From contig JAQXHU010000041.1 in NCBI GenBank assembly GCA_029007435.1, forward strand, positions 1-56,462: a stretch of DNA of 56,462 bases, written 5' to 3'. Below the pieces are notes generated by a model. It did not search any database. It worked only from the letters and a program-made list of their open reading frames with translations, and had not been told where the DNA came from. Positions 17,869 through 26,519 of this stretch are shown one piece after another. Positions within the stretch are counted from its first letter, which is position 1. Every line of letters begins with the position of its first letter. This DNA is from Bacteroidales bacterium (GTDB taxonomy: Bacteria; Bacteroidota; Bacteroidia; Bacteroidales; UBA932). Position numbers and translations under genes: made by a program.

Positions 17869-18723
17869 ATGGCGCAGATAGACAAACTGTTCAATGACAG
17901 AGAGTTCGGTCTGGTGCGCATCACCAGAAGCAGCCGCAGCAGGCGTATAAGCCTGAGGGTCAAAGGCCGTAAGGGCAGATCCGGGGAGCGTATTTCTGTC
18001 ACGGTTCCATATCTGACAGGCTTCAAGGCAGGACTTGATTTTCTGGAAAACCATCGAGAATGGTTGAGAAAAACATTCCGGGCGCAGGATGCCAGGATTG
18101 ACAGGGCCGTAGATGAAGGGCGCGCATTGCCCGGCATCAGGGACGGATTAACGGTTCCCACCCTTGTGGCGGAAATAGTCTTTCTTGCGGATGGTGTCCT
18201 GACAGACCGCGCTATCGTAAAATGTTCGTCAGAAGACGGTAAAGTCCTCCGGACGATACGTTTTCCTGAGGCCTGGCTGGGGGAAAACGACTGCGTAGAT
18301 GATCCGGCGAGGGCGGACTGGCTGAAAAATGTGCTTGCTGAGGTCCTCCGGAAAGATGCGAAGGTCTATCTTGCGAAAAGGCTTGCGGAACTGGCCTCCA
18401 GATACGGTTTCACATATCGCAGGATGACGGTCAAGCACAATGTGTCGAACTGGGGTTGCTGTTCCAGCAAGGACAATATCAGCCTGAATCTAAATCTGAT
18501 GCGCCTCCAGAAGCCGCTCTGCGACTACGTTCTTCTTCACGAACTCAGTCATCTGCGAGAGCGGAATCACGGGCCGGCTTTCCATTCAATGCTTGAAACT
18601 CTCTGCCGGGACAATCTGGAGCATCTTGTCTCTGAGGGCTGCGTGGAAGCTGCCCCGTATTTAGATTTTCCGAGTGCTGAGCAGGCCTTGGGCAGGGCCG
18701 TGGCCGGATGGGTGATTTTTTGA
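17869..18723 (+). CDS. YgjP-like (DUF45) metallopeptidase-domain protein
   Basis: The 284-aa cytoplasmic protein carries the YgjP/DUF45 domain in its second half. HELSH at 224-228 plus H234 (RNHGPAF) provide the zinc site expected for this family, which is related to SprT/WLM gluzincins. Conserved KVYLAKRLAELASRYG and SNWGCCSSKDNISLN precede it, as in other members. E. coli YgjP has been annotated as a UTP pyrophosphatase and the fold as a metallopeptidase, so the true reaction is uncertain. The N-terminal region (IRRISLRVKG-type start) is the normal family beginning. It lies 9 bp after the EEP gene. Confidence 0.88.
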   Translation: MAQIDKLFNDREFGLVRITRSSRSRRISLRVKGRKGRSGERISVTVPYLTGFKAGLDFLENHREWLRKTFRAQDARIDRAVDEGRALPGIRDGLTVPTLVAEIVFLADGVLTDRAIVKCSSEDGKVLRTIRFPEAWLGENDCVDDPARADWLKNVLAEVLRKDAKVYLAKRLAELASRYGFTYRRMTVKHNVSNWGCCSSKDNISLNLNLMRLQKPLCDYVLLHELSHLRERNHGPAFHSMLETLCRDNLEHLVSEGCVEAAPYLDFPSAEQALGRAVAGWVIF

Positions 18724-18744
18724 CGGATTTTTTATGAAATGGCA

Positions 18745-18774
18745 TTGAAATATCGGAAATTATGCATAACTTTG
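18745..18774 (+). promoter_or_regulatory. rpsO promoter
   Basis: TTG (18745-18747), a 19-bp spacer and TAACTTTG (18767-18774) form a strong Bacteroidetes promoter, with start near 18781 and a leader of about 65 nt before rpsO. In other bacteria S15 represses its own mRNA through leader structure. I see no obvious pseudoknot but did not fold it. Confidence 0.75.
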
Positions 18775-18846
18775 CACCCGCTTTTCCGTGACGGATAAGT
18801 ATTTGTATTTTTTAAAATGTTTTATTAACCAAAATTTTTTGCGAAA

Positions 18847-19122
18847 ATGGCAGAATATTTACAAGCCGAGAAGAAGCAAGAGATTTTCGCGAAGTACGGG
18901 AAGTCTAATACAGACACCGGCTCACCAGAGAGTCAAGTTGCTCTATTTTCCTACCGTATCGATCACCTCACAGAGCACGTGAAGAAGAACAAGAAAGACG
19001 TTGTGACACGCCGTTCTCTTCTCCGCCTCGTAGGTAAAAGACGTCAGCTTCTGGACTATCTCCAGAAGACAGACATCGAAAGATACAGAAACATCGTCAA
19101 GGAGCTTGGTCTCCGTCGATAA
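18847..19122 (+). CDS. rpsO: Ribosomal protein uS15
   Basis: This 91-aa small-subunit protein binds 16S rRNA at the central domain early in 30S assembly. [21 protein letters not shown] and [18 protein letters not shown] are the family signatures, and the length is normal. The own promoter (18745-18774) and a strong terminator (19141-19177) make it a monocistronic unit. pnp lies downstream, the same neighbour as in many bacteria, but here with a separate leader. Confidence 0.99.
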   Translation: MAEYLQAEKKQEIFAKYGKSNTDTGSPESQVALFSYRIDHLTEHVKKNKKDVVTRRSLLRLVGKRRQLLDYLQKTDIERYRNIVKELGLRR

Positions 19123-19140
19123 TACGATAGGAAGCCTTAT

Positions 19141-19177
19141 GAGATGGGGGTCCCTTTAAAACCCTCATCTCTTTTTT
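19141..19177 (+). terminator. Rho-independent terminator of rpsO
   Basis: A 10-bp stem (19141-19150 with 19162-19171, one G-U pair) is followed by TTTTTTATC. The following 19178-19310 is the pnp leader, with a GC-rich stretch at about 19228-19250 that could fold. Confidence 0.88.
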
Positions 19178-19310
19178 ATCTTATCCTCTCTTTTCCGAAT
19201 ACTTATCTCCCGGCCTGCAAATAAACAGACCTGCGGCGGGCCCGGGCGCTGAATATTAATATGATACGAAAATCAACTTCCATTGGGGAAGGCAGGTCTA
19301 TGAAGCACTA

Positions 19311-21692
19311 ATGAACATCATCAACAAGAAAATTGAATTATCCGACGGTAGGGTAATCGAAATCGAGACCGGCAAGCTCGCCAAGCAGGCTGACGGTTCA
19401 GCAGTCATCAAAATGGGAGGCACAATGCTTCTCGCAACAGTCTGTGCGGCCAAGGAGGTAAAGGAAGGCACTGACTTTATGCCTCTTACGGTTGATTACA
19501 AGGAAAAGTTCTACGCTGCAGGACGTTTCCCAGGCGGATTTATGAAGCGTGAGGGAAAGTCCTCTGATTATGAAATCCTTATTTCCCGTCTCATCGACCG
19601 TCCGATCAGGCCTCTCTGGCCAGCTGACTATCATCTTGAGACATTTGTGAATGTGACCCTCATTTCAGCCGACAAGGATACCCAGCCGGATGCACTTGCC
19701 GGACTTGCTGCATCCTGCGCACTCGCAGCTTCCAACCTTCCTTTCGAAGGCCCTATCTCCGAGGTGCGTGTGTGCCGCATTGACGGTCAGTTTGTGATCA
19801 ACCCTGGTTTCGAGGATATGAAGAGGAGCGACATCGAGCTTATGGTTGCCGCTACAGAGGAGAACATTATGATGGTTGAGGGCGAAATGAAGGAGGTCAG
19901 CGAGCACGATATGCTCGAGGCCATCAAGTTCGCCCACGAGGAGATAAAGAAGCATTGCCGCGTGCAGAAGGAACTTATCAAGGAGCTCGGCAATGACGTC
20001 AAGAGGGATTATCCTCACGATGAGGAGGATGAGGACCTCAGGAAAGCAGTACACGAGTTCTGCTATGACAAGTGCTATGCTCTTGCAAAGTCTGCGAAGC
20101 CTAAGCACGAGAGGGAGGACGGATTCGCCCAGATCAAGGAAGACTTCCTCGCAACCCTCTCTGAGGAAGACCAGGAGGCAAAGGCTGCAATGGTTGCAAG
20201 ATATTACGGTGATGAGGAAAAGGCTGCGATGAGAAATATGATTCTTGATGAGGGAATCCGTCTCGATGGCCGTGTCAGCACACAGGTGCGTCCGATCTGG
20301 TGTGAGGTCGGATATCTCCCTTGCGCCCACGGTTCCGCAATTTTCACCCGTGGAGAGACCCAGTCTCTCGCTACTGTGACCCTCGGAACCAAACTTGATA
20401 TGAAGGAAATGGATGAAGTTCTCATACAGGATGACCAGCAGGTTGTCCTCCACTACAACTTCCCTCCATTCTCCACCGGTGAGGCAAAATCCCAGCGCGG
20501 AGTCGGCCGTCGTGAAATCGGCCACGGAAACCTTGCCCTCCGTGCCCTCAAACCGGTGATTCCTACAATGCCTGAGAATCCTTACGCAGTGCGTATCGTT
20601 TCTGACATTCTTGAGTCAAACGGCTCATCTTCAATGGCTTCCGTATGCGGTGGCTGCCTGGCCCTGATGGATGCCGGCGTGAAGATAAAGAAACCTGTGG
20701 CCGGTGTGGCTATGGGTCTCATCACCGACAAGGACAGACCTAACGAGAGATATGCTATCCTCACCGACATTCTTGGAGACGAGGATCATCTCGGAGATAT
20801 GGACTTCAAGGTGACAGGTACCGCTGACGGTATCACAGCCACCCAGATGGATATCAAGGTTGACGGTCTTTCTTATGACGTTCTCGCCAAGGCTCTTGAG
20901 CAGGCCCGTCAGGGAAGGCTTCACATTATGGGCGAGATGATGAAGACCATCAGCGAGCCTCGTGAGGATTACAAGCCGTTTGTTCCACGCATCAAGCAGA
21001 TTGAAATCGACTCTGATTTCATCGGCGCCGTTATCGGGAAGGGTGGCGAGACCATCCAGAAGATCCAGAAGGAAACCGGCACCACCATCACCATTACCGA
21101 GGATACAGAGAGACACAAGGGAATCGTGGATATCTTCAGCGCTGACAGGGACGCTCTCGACAAGGCTCTTGCCTGGATTGAAGGCATCTGCGCAGTGCCT
21201 GAGGTGGGAACTGTATATCACGGAAAGGTCGTTTCAATCCTCGACTTCGGCGCATTCGTCGAGATTCTTCCTGGCAAGGAAGGCCTCCTCCACGTGTCCG
21301 AGATTGCCTGGGAGAAGACAGAGAATGTATCCGACGTGCTCAAGGTAGGTGACGAGGTGGACGTTAAACTCCTCGAAATCGATGAGAAGACCGGCAAGAT
21401 GAGACTCTCGATGAGGGCTCTCATAGAGAAGCCGGAAGGCTATGTCGAGCCGGAGCGCCGTCCTCGTCCGCAGGGAAGGGATGACCGCAGGTCCAATGAC
21501 CGCCGTGGAAATGACAGGAGGGCACCTCGTGACGACCGCAGGGGAGAACGCCGCGATGACAGGAAGGGCCCTCGCGATGACCGCCGTGGCGGCCGCAAGC
21601 CGTTCGGGCAGAAGCCAGCCGCTGAGGAGAATGCGGATTATTCAGAGCCTGAGTTCAACGCCCAGGACGATTCTCAGGACGTTCTGTTCTAA
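19311..21692 (+). CDS. pnp: Polyribonucleotide nucleotidyltransferase (PNPase)
   Basis: The 793-aa phosphorolytic 3'-5' exoribonuclease has two RNase PH domains (about 10-140 and 315-530) flanking an all-helical domain. A KH domain (about 560-615, with [20 protein letters not shown]) and an S1 domain (about 630-700, with [27 protein letters not shown]) follow. The catalytic second core [20 protein letters not shown] and [10 protein letters not shown] are intact. After S1 the protein carries about 90 extra residues, rich in R, D and G (RDDRR/NDRRG repeats), ending in an acidic tail. Such RGG-like tails are seen on RNA-binding proteins and may add RNA affinity. It is transcribed alone between two terminators. 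Confidence 0.99.
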   Translation: MNIINKKIELSDGRVIEIETGKLAKQADGSAVIKMGGTMLLATVCAAKEVKEGTDFMPLTVDYKEKFYAAGRFPGGFMKREGKSSDYEILISRLIDRPIRPLWPADYHLETFVNVTLISADKDTQPDALAGLAASCALAASNLPFEGPISEVRVCRIDGQFVINPGFEDMKRSDIELMVAATEENIMMVEGEMKEVSEHDMLEAIKFAHEEIKKHCRVQKELIKELGNDVKRDYPHDEEDEDLRKAVHEFCYDKCYALAKSAKPKHEREDGFAQIKEDFLATLSEEDQEAKAAMVARYYGDEEKAAMRNMILDEGIRLDGRVSTQVRPIWCEVGYLPCAHGSAIFTRGETQSLATVTLGTKLDMKEMDEVLIQDDQQVVLHYNFPPFSTGEAKSQRGVGRREIGHGNLALRALKPVIPTMPENPYAVRIVSDILESNGSSSMASVCGGCLALMDAGVKIKKPVAGVAMGLITDKDRPNERYAILTDILGDEDHLGDMDFKVTGTADGITATQMDIKVDGLSYDVLAKALEQARQGRLHIMGEMMKTISEPREDYKPFVPRIKQIEIDSDFIGAVIGKGGETIQKIQKETGTTITITEDTERHKGIVDIFSADRDALDKALAWIEGICAVPEVGTVYHGKVVSILDFGAFVEILPGKEGLLHVSEIAWEKTENVSDVLKVGDEVDVKLLEIDEKTGKMRLSMRALIEKPEGYVEPERRPRPQGRDDRRSNDRRGNDRRAPRDDRRGERRDDRKGPRDDRRGGRKPFGQKPAAEENADYSEPEFNAQDDSQDVLF

Positions 21693-21733
21693 AGATATCC
21701 GGGAATTGAAAGATTCTTTTACAATATAATATT

Positions 21734-21769
21734 CGAGGTCGGAAATCAGTTTTCCGGCCTCGATTTTTT
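21734..21769 (+). terminator. Rho-independent terminator of pnp
   Basis: A 12-bp stem (21734-21745 with about 21751-21762, one wobble) is followed by ATTTTTTA. It separates pnp from the rhamnose operon. Confidence 0.9.
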
Positions 21770-21775
21770 AATTAA

Positions 21776-21808
21776 TTGCAGCTTTTTATTGAAGATTCCT
21801 TAAATTTG
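21776..21808 (+). promoter_or_regulatory. Rhamnose operon promoter
   Basis: TTG (21776-21778), a long 22-bp spacer and TAAATTTG (21801-21808) lie 32 bp before rhaB. The poor spacing suggests a promoter that needs an activator, which fits the AraC-type RhaR control known in Bacteroides thetaiotaomicron; no regulator gene is next to this operon. Confidence 0.5.
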
Positions 21809-21840
21809 TATGGTTCCGGAACAATAACACTGAAACTGAT

Positions 21841-23298
21841 ATGAACGGCAATACTCATAGGAATTTCTTGGCTTTCGATCTTGGGGCCACAAGCGGAAGG
21901 GCGGTGATTGGACATCTATCCGGGGGAAAACTTGAGATGGAGGAAATCTACCGTTTCCCGAACCGGATAATGGAGCGGGACGGACGATATTATTGGGATG
22001 TTTATTCCATAGTGGGGCATTTGAAAGCGGCTATGAAGGCAGCGGCTGAGAAATGCGGAAGCATTGCCTCCATCGGGATTGACACCTGGGGCGTGGATTT
22101 CGGATGTATCGGGGAGGACGGTTCTCTCCTCGAACTTCCTCGCTCATACAGAGACCCTTACACAGACGGTATTCCTGAGGAGGTATTCCGGATTGTGCCA
22201 CGTGAGGAACTTTATTCCGCCTCCGGAATCCAGATAATGAATTTCAATACGGTGTTCCAGCTCTATGCCCTCTACAAAGAGGACCGGGAGAACGGAACTG
22301 ACCTGATGGCAAGGACGAAACGGATCCTGTTTATGCCGGATTTGTTGTCTTATATGTTGACAGGCAATGCATTATGCGAATATACAGACGCTTCCACATC
22401 TGCGCTTGTGAACCCTGTATCCAAGGAGTTTGACAGATCTCTCGCTGAACGGATCGGCATCGACCCGTCCATTTTAGGCAAGATTTCATATCCGGGTACG
22501 GAAGTTGGCATCCTCAAAGCGGAGATATCGGCAGAAACAGGCCTCGGAGCCGTGCCGGTAATTGCCGTCGCAGGCCACGACACAGCTTCCGCTATCGCCG
22601 CTGTACCTGCTGACAATGAGAAGTTTGCATATCTGAGCAGTGGCACCTGGAGTCTCCTTGGAATCGAGCAGCCCAGGCCTGTTCTCGGTGCAGATGCCGT
22701 GAGAGCCAATATAACAAATGAAGGTGGAATAGAGGGGACTGTCAGATGCCTGAAGAATATCACCGGGATGTGGCTGCTTGAACAGTGCAGGGCTGTCTGG
22801 TCAAAAGCGGGCAGGGATTATACCTATCCGGTACTCCAGAGGATGGCTGAGGAAGAATCCGGCTTCCCTTCCAGAATCAATCCTGACGATCCTCGCTTCG
22901 CCTGCCCGTCTGATATGGATGCTGAGATCAGGGCTGCCATATCCGGTTCCGGACAGCTTCTGCCGGAAAATGACTCCCAGATGGTCAGCTGTATATATCA
23001 CAGTCTTGCAGACCGTTACGACGAGGTTCTTGAGATCGTGAAGCAGTTCGCGGACTTTGAGATAGAAAGGCTGCATATCATAGGAGGAGGTTCAGCGAAC
23101 GATTTCCTGAACCAGTTGACGGCGGATTCCACTGGCATCCCTGTGATTGCCGGACCGGTCGAGGCAACCGCCATCGGCAATATTATGTTACAGGCGAAAG
23201 CTGCCGGTCTTGTGGAAGACAGATGGGCGATGAGGAGAATCATAGCTGCTTCTTTCCCTACCAGGGTTTTCGAGCCTCGCAGGATATCGGATAATTGA
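21841..23298 (+). CDS. rhaB: Rhamnulokinase
   Basis: This 485-aa FGGY-family kinase phosphorylates L-rhamnulose to L-rhamnulose-1-phosphate with ATP. The N-terminal phosphate-binding motif FLAFDLGATSGRAV (about 9-22) carries the signature ATSGR of rhamnulokinases. DTWGVDFGCIG (about 82) and the C-terminal IIGGGSANDFLNQLTAD with GPVEATAIGNIMLQA complete both lobes. It is the first gene of a four-gene operon with the isomerase 19 bp downstream. Called rhaK in Bacteroides. No anomalies seen. Confidence 0.98.
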   Translation: MNGNTHRNFLAFDLGATSGRAVIGHLSGGKLEMEEIYRFPNRIMERDGRYYWDVYSIVGHLKAAMKAAAEKCGSIASIGIDTWGVDFGCIGEDGSLLELPRSYRDPYTDGIPEEVFRIVPREELYSASGIQIMNFNTVFQLYALYKEDRENGTDLMARTKRILFMPDLLSYMLTGNALCEYTDASTSALVNPVSKEFDRSLAERIGIDPSILGKISYPGTEVGILKAEISAETGLGAVPVIAVAGHDTASAIAAVPADNEKFAYLSSGTWSLLGIEQPRPVLGADAVRANITNEGGIEGTVRCLKNITGMWLLEQCRAVWSKAGRDYTYPVLQRMAEEESGFPSRINPDDPRFACPSDMDAEIRAAISGSGQLLPENDSQMVSCIYHSLADRYDEVLEIVKQFADFEIERLHIIGGGSANDFLNQLTADSTGIPVIAGPVEATAIGNIMLQAKAAGLVEDRWAMRRIIAASFPTRVFEPRRISDN

Positions 23299-23317
23299 AT
23301 ATAAAAATATTGACAAT

Positions 23318-24568
23318 ATGAAAGATGGACTTATTGAAAGCGCTTACAGGACTGCGCAGGAACGTTATGCGGAAATAGGTGTTGATACAGAGAAAGCCAT
23401 TGCCGCGCTTCAGGACATTCATATTTCCCTGCATTGCTGGCAGGCGGACGATGTCACCGGCTTCGAGAGTTCCGGAGAACTTTCAGGAGGCATCCAGACT
23501 ACAGGAAACTATCCTGGCAAAGCGAGGAACATTGAGGAAGTCAGGGCTGACATCGTTGAAGCAAAGTCTCTGATACCGGGCTCGCACAGACTGAATCTCC
23601 ACGCAATCTACGGCGATTTCGGAGGAAAGCTCATAGATCGTGACCAGATTGAACCGGCGCATTTTGAAAGCTGGATCCAGTGGGCACAGGAGAACGGAAT
23701 GAAACTGGATTTCAATTCAACATCGTTCTCCCATCCGAAGAGCGGAAATCTTTCTCTTGCGAACCCGGACAAGTCAATCAGGGATTTCTGGATTGAGCAT
23801 ACCAGGCGTTGCCGTGCCATAGCTGAGGAAATGGGCCGCAGGCAGGGTGACCCTTGCATTATGAACCTCTGGATTCACGACGGAAGCAAAGATTTGACAG
23901 TCAACAGGTTAAAATACAGGGAGCTGCTCAAGGAGTCTTTGGATGAGATTTTCTCGACGGAATATGAGCATATGAAGGACTGCATTGAGGCTAAGGTGTT
24001 CGGTATCGGGCTTGAAAGCTATACTGTCGGCTCAGCTGATTTCTATATCGCCTATGCTGCCCAGCGACAGAAAATATTCACCCTCGACACAGGACATTAT
24101 CATCCGACGGAGAATATTTATGACAAGATTTCGGCCCTGCTTCCGTTCCTGCCTGAACTGATGCTCCACGTGAGCCGTCCTGTACGCTGGGATTCGGACC
24201 ACGTCACCATCATCAATGACGAGACACTCGAACTGTGCAAGGAGATTGTCCGTTCCAATGCTCTTGACAGGGTGCATATCGGGCTTGACTATTTCGACGC
24301 ATCCATCAACAGGATAGGCGCTTATGTGATAGGAACCAGGGCTACGCAGAAATGCCTGATGCAGGCTCTTCTCGAACCGCTTGGCTCTCTCCGCAGCTAT
24401 GAGGCTGAAGACAAAGGCTTCCAGAGGCTTGCAATGCTTGAGGAAGGCAAGGCCCTGCCTTGGGGCGCTGTCTATGATATGTTCTGCCTGAGAAACGGAG
24501 TTCCTGTGGGCGAGGACTACATCAAGGCCGTGGAACAGTATGAGAGGGATGTCACTTCCAAGAGATAG
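23318..24568 (+). CDS. rhaA: L-rhamnose isomerase
   Basis: The 416-aa cytoplasmic metal-dependent isomerase converts L-rhamnose to L-rhamnulose. Family blocks include ISLHCWQADDVTGFE (about 32-46), LNLHAIYGD, the metal site region FNSTSFSHPKSGNLSLANPD, MNLWIHDGSKD and LDTGHYHPTENIYDK. The length matches the family. It lies between rhaB (19 bp upstream) and rhaT (5 bp downstream), consistent with one transcript. In Bacteroides thetaiotaomicron the equivalent gene is called rhaI. Confidence 0.98.
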   Translation: MKDGLIESAYRTAQERYAEIGVDTEKAIAALQDIHISLHCWQADDVTGFESSGELSGGIQTTGNYPGKARNIEEVRADIVEAKSLIPGSHRLNLHAIYGDFGGKLIDRDQIEPAHFESWIQWAQENGMKLDFNSTSFSHPKSGNLSLANPDKSIRDFWIEHTRRCRAIAEEMGRRQGDPCIMNLWIHDGSKDLTVNRLKYRELLKESLDEIFSTEYEHMKDCIEAKVFGIGLESYTVGSADFYIAYAAQRQKIFTLDTGHYHPTENIYDKISALLPFLPELMLHVSRPVRWDSDHVTIINDETLELCKEIVRSNALDRVHIGLDYFDASINRIGAYVIGTRATQKCLMQALLEPLGSLRSYEAEDKGFQRLAMLEEGKALPWGAVYDMFCLRNGVPVGEDYIKAVEQYERDVTSKR

Positions 24569-24573
24569 TAGCT

Positions 24574-25584
24574 ATGGAAATTGTAATCGGACTTCTTATT
24601 ATAGCAATCGGTTCTTTCTGCCAGTCAAGCAGCTATGTGCCGATTAACAAAGTCCGCGAATGGTCCTGGGAGAGTTTCTGGCTCACCCAGGGAGTTTTTG
24701 CGTGGCTTCTCTTCCCACTTGTCGGTGCTCTGCTCGCAGTGCCTTCCGGACACAGCCTTATGGAACTGTATTCGGCAAATCCGGGCGACGCATTGAAGTG
24801 TATGTTCTTCGGCGCACTATGGGGCGTTGGAGGTCTTACATTCGGATTGTCAATGCGTTATCTAGGTGTGGCTCTCGGCCAGTCCATCGCTTTGGGTACC
24901 TGCGCCGGACTCGGAACTATCCTGACTCCGCTGTTCACGGGCAATACCGGAGACCTCACGGCTGCTGTATGGGCAGGTGTGGTGGTCACGCTTGCCGGAA
25001 TCGGTATTATCGGTGTTGCAGGAGCTATGAAGTCAGCATCGCTGTCTGAAGAGGAGAAGAAGGAGGCGGTGAAAGATTTCAATTTCACAAAGGGAATCAT
25101 TGTGGCCCTTCTTGCCGGATTTATGAGTGCCTGTTTCAGCATAGGCCTCGGCTTCGGCGGCTCGCTTGCGTTCGATGAGACCCCTGAGATTTTCAAGTCC
25201 CTTCCTGCCACCCTGATGGTGACTCTTGGCGGATTCATAACCAACGCCGCATATTGCCTTTACCAGAACGGAAAGAATAAAAGTTGGGGAGATTACGGCC
25301 GCAAGGACTTGTATGTCAATAATATATTGTTCTGCTGCCTTGCCGGGCTCCTGTGGTACAGCCAGTTTTTCGGGCTCAGCCTCGGAAAGGGATTCCTCAA
25401 GGATTCGGCTGTGCTGCTGACGTTCTCCTGGTGTATACTGATGGCGCTGAATGTAGTGTTCAGCAACGTCTGGGGCATTATCCTGAAAGAATGGAAGGGC
25501 TGTTCTAAGAAGACTGTGGCAGTGCTGGTCAGCGGAATAATCGTGCTGGCGATATCGAGTTTCCTGCCTCAGCTGATAGGGTAG
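24574..25584 (+). CDS. rhaT: L-rhamnose/H+ symporter
   Basis: This is a 336-aa inner-membrane transporter of the drug/metabolite superfamily with about ten helices. The N-terminal stretch SFCQSSSYVPINKVREWSWE is characteristic of RhaT, as are GALWGVGGLTFGLSMRYLGVALG and the helix with SQFFGLSLGKGFL. It sits 5 bp after rhaA. Import of free rhamnose fits release outside the cell or in the periplasm by rhamnosidases such as the GH78 at 36818-39406. Confidence 0.97.
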   Translation: MEIVIGLLIIAIGSFCQSSSYVPINKVREWSWESFWLTQGVFAWLLFPLVGALLAVPSGHSLMELYSANPGDALKCMFFGALWGVGGLTFGLSMRYLGVALGQSIALGTCAGLGTILTPLFTGNTGDLTAAVWAGVVVTLAGIGIIGVAGAMKSASLSEEEKKEAVKDFNFTKGIIVALLAGFMSACFSIGLGFGGSLAFDETPEIFKSLPATLMVTLGGFITNAAYCLYQNGKNKSWGDYGRKDLYVNNILFCCLAGLLWYSQFFGLSLGKGFLKDSAVLLTFSWCILMALNVVFSNVWGIILKEWKGCSKKTVAVLVSGIIVLAISSFLPQLIG

Positions 25585-25676
25585 AGCAAGCATTGGCCAT
25601 CGACCGATGAAGCAGAAGATATGGCCGGACAGGCATATGAAGAACAAGAGGGAATATTTCAAGACAGTTTCTAAAT

Positions 25677-26495
25677 ATGGACAATAATAGCATTTTAGAT
25701 ACAAGACCGGCTTTGAAGGCCGAAATAGACAGAATCGCCGAGGCTGCCGGTTATCTATGGCAGAAAGGATGGGCGGAAAGAAACGGCGGTAATATCACTG
25801 TCAATATCACCGAATTTGTTGATGAGCAGATACGTTCTCTTCCGGCAATCAGTGCCCGCCTGGAAATCGGAACAGTTCTCCCTCATCTCAAAGGCTGCTG
25901 GTTCTATTGCAAAGGCACTCAGAAGAGGATGCGTGACCTTGCCCGGGACCCGATGGCAAACGGCTCGATTATACGTATTCTCGACGACTGCTCCGGCTAC
26001 GAGATAGTCGCTGACCAGCCGGTCGCTCCCACTTCGGAACTGCCTTCACATCTCAGTGTGCATAATTATCTCATTGCCAAAGGTTCGACATACAAGGCCT
26101 CCCTTCACACCCATCCTATTGAACTTGTAGCGATGACCCACAGCAGGAAATTCCTGGAGAAGGACGTCGCGACCAATATTCTGTGGTCAATGATTCCGGA
26201 GACCAAGGCTTTCTGTCCGAGAGGCCTCGGAATGGTGCCGTATATGCTTCCCGGAAGCGTTGCCCTTGCGGATGCCACAATAAAGGCTCTTGATGACGAC
26301 TATGATGTGGTAATGTGGGAGAAACACGGGGTTTTCGCTGTGGATGAGGACATTATGAGCGCCTTCGACCAGGTTGATGTCCTGAACAAGGCGGCCTGCA
26401 TCTATATTTCAGCAAAGAATATGGGCTTTGAGCCTGACGGCATGACCCAGGCGCAGATGCAGGAAATCTCCGATGTTTTCGGCCTTCCGAAGTAG
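25677..26495 (+). CDS. rhaD: Rhamnulose-1-phosphate aldolase
   Basis: The 272-aa class II zinc aldolase splits L-rhamnulose-1-phosphate into dihydroxyacetone phosphate and L-lactaldehyde. Features are WAERNGGNITVN near residue 35, the catalytic/phosphate region TSELPSHLSVHNYL, the zinc ligands in SLHTHPIELVAMTH and the last ligand in WEKHGVFAV. It follows rhaT after 92 bp, a longer gap than between the other genes and without a terminator. The gene that normally follows, a lactaldehyde reductase, is missing here; nhaC faces rhaD instead. Confidence 0.98.
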   Translation: MDNNSILDTRPALKAEIDRIAEAAGYLWQKGWAERNGGNITVNITEFVDEQIRSLPAISARLEIGTVLPHLKGCWFYCKGTQKRMRDLARDPMANGSIIRILDDCSGYEIVADQPVAPTSELPSHLSVHNYLIAKGSTYKASLHTHPIELVAMTHSRKFLEKDVATNILWSMIPETKAFCPRGLGMVPYMLPGSVALADATIKALDDDYDVVMWEKHGVFAVDEDIMSAFDQVDVLNKAACIYISAKNMGFEPDGMTQAQMQEISDVFGLPK

Positions 26496-26519
26496 CCGCC
26501 ACCCCGCATCGAAAATGGG

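Noticed and set aside
19665..20525. 286-codon minus-strand frame opposite pnp
   Set aside because: Antisense to the PNPase core, with no independent support.
21470..21610. Repetitive DNA in pnp as a possible CRISPR or tandem repeat array
   Set aside because: The repetition is irregular, in frame and encodes the RDDRR-type tail; no spacers are present.
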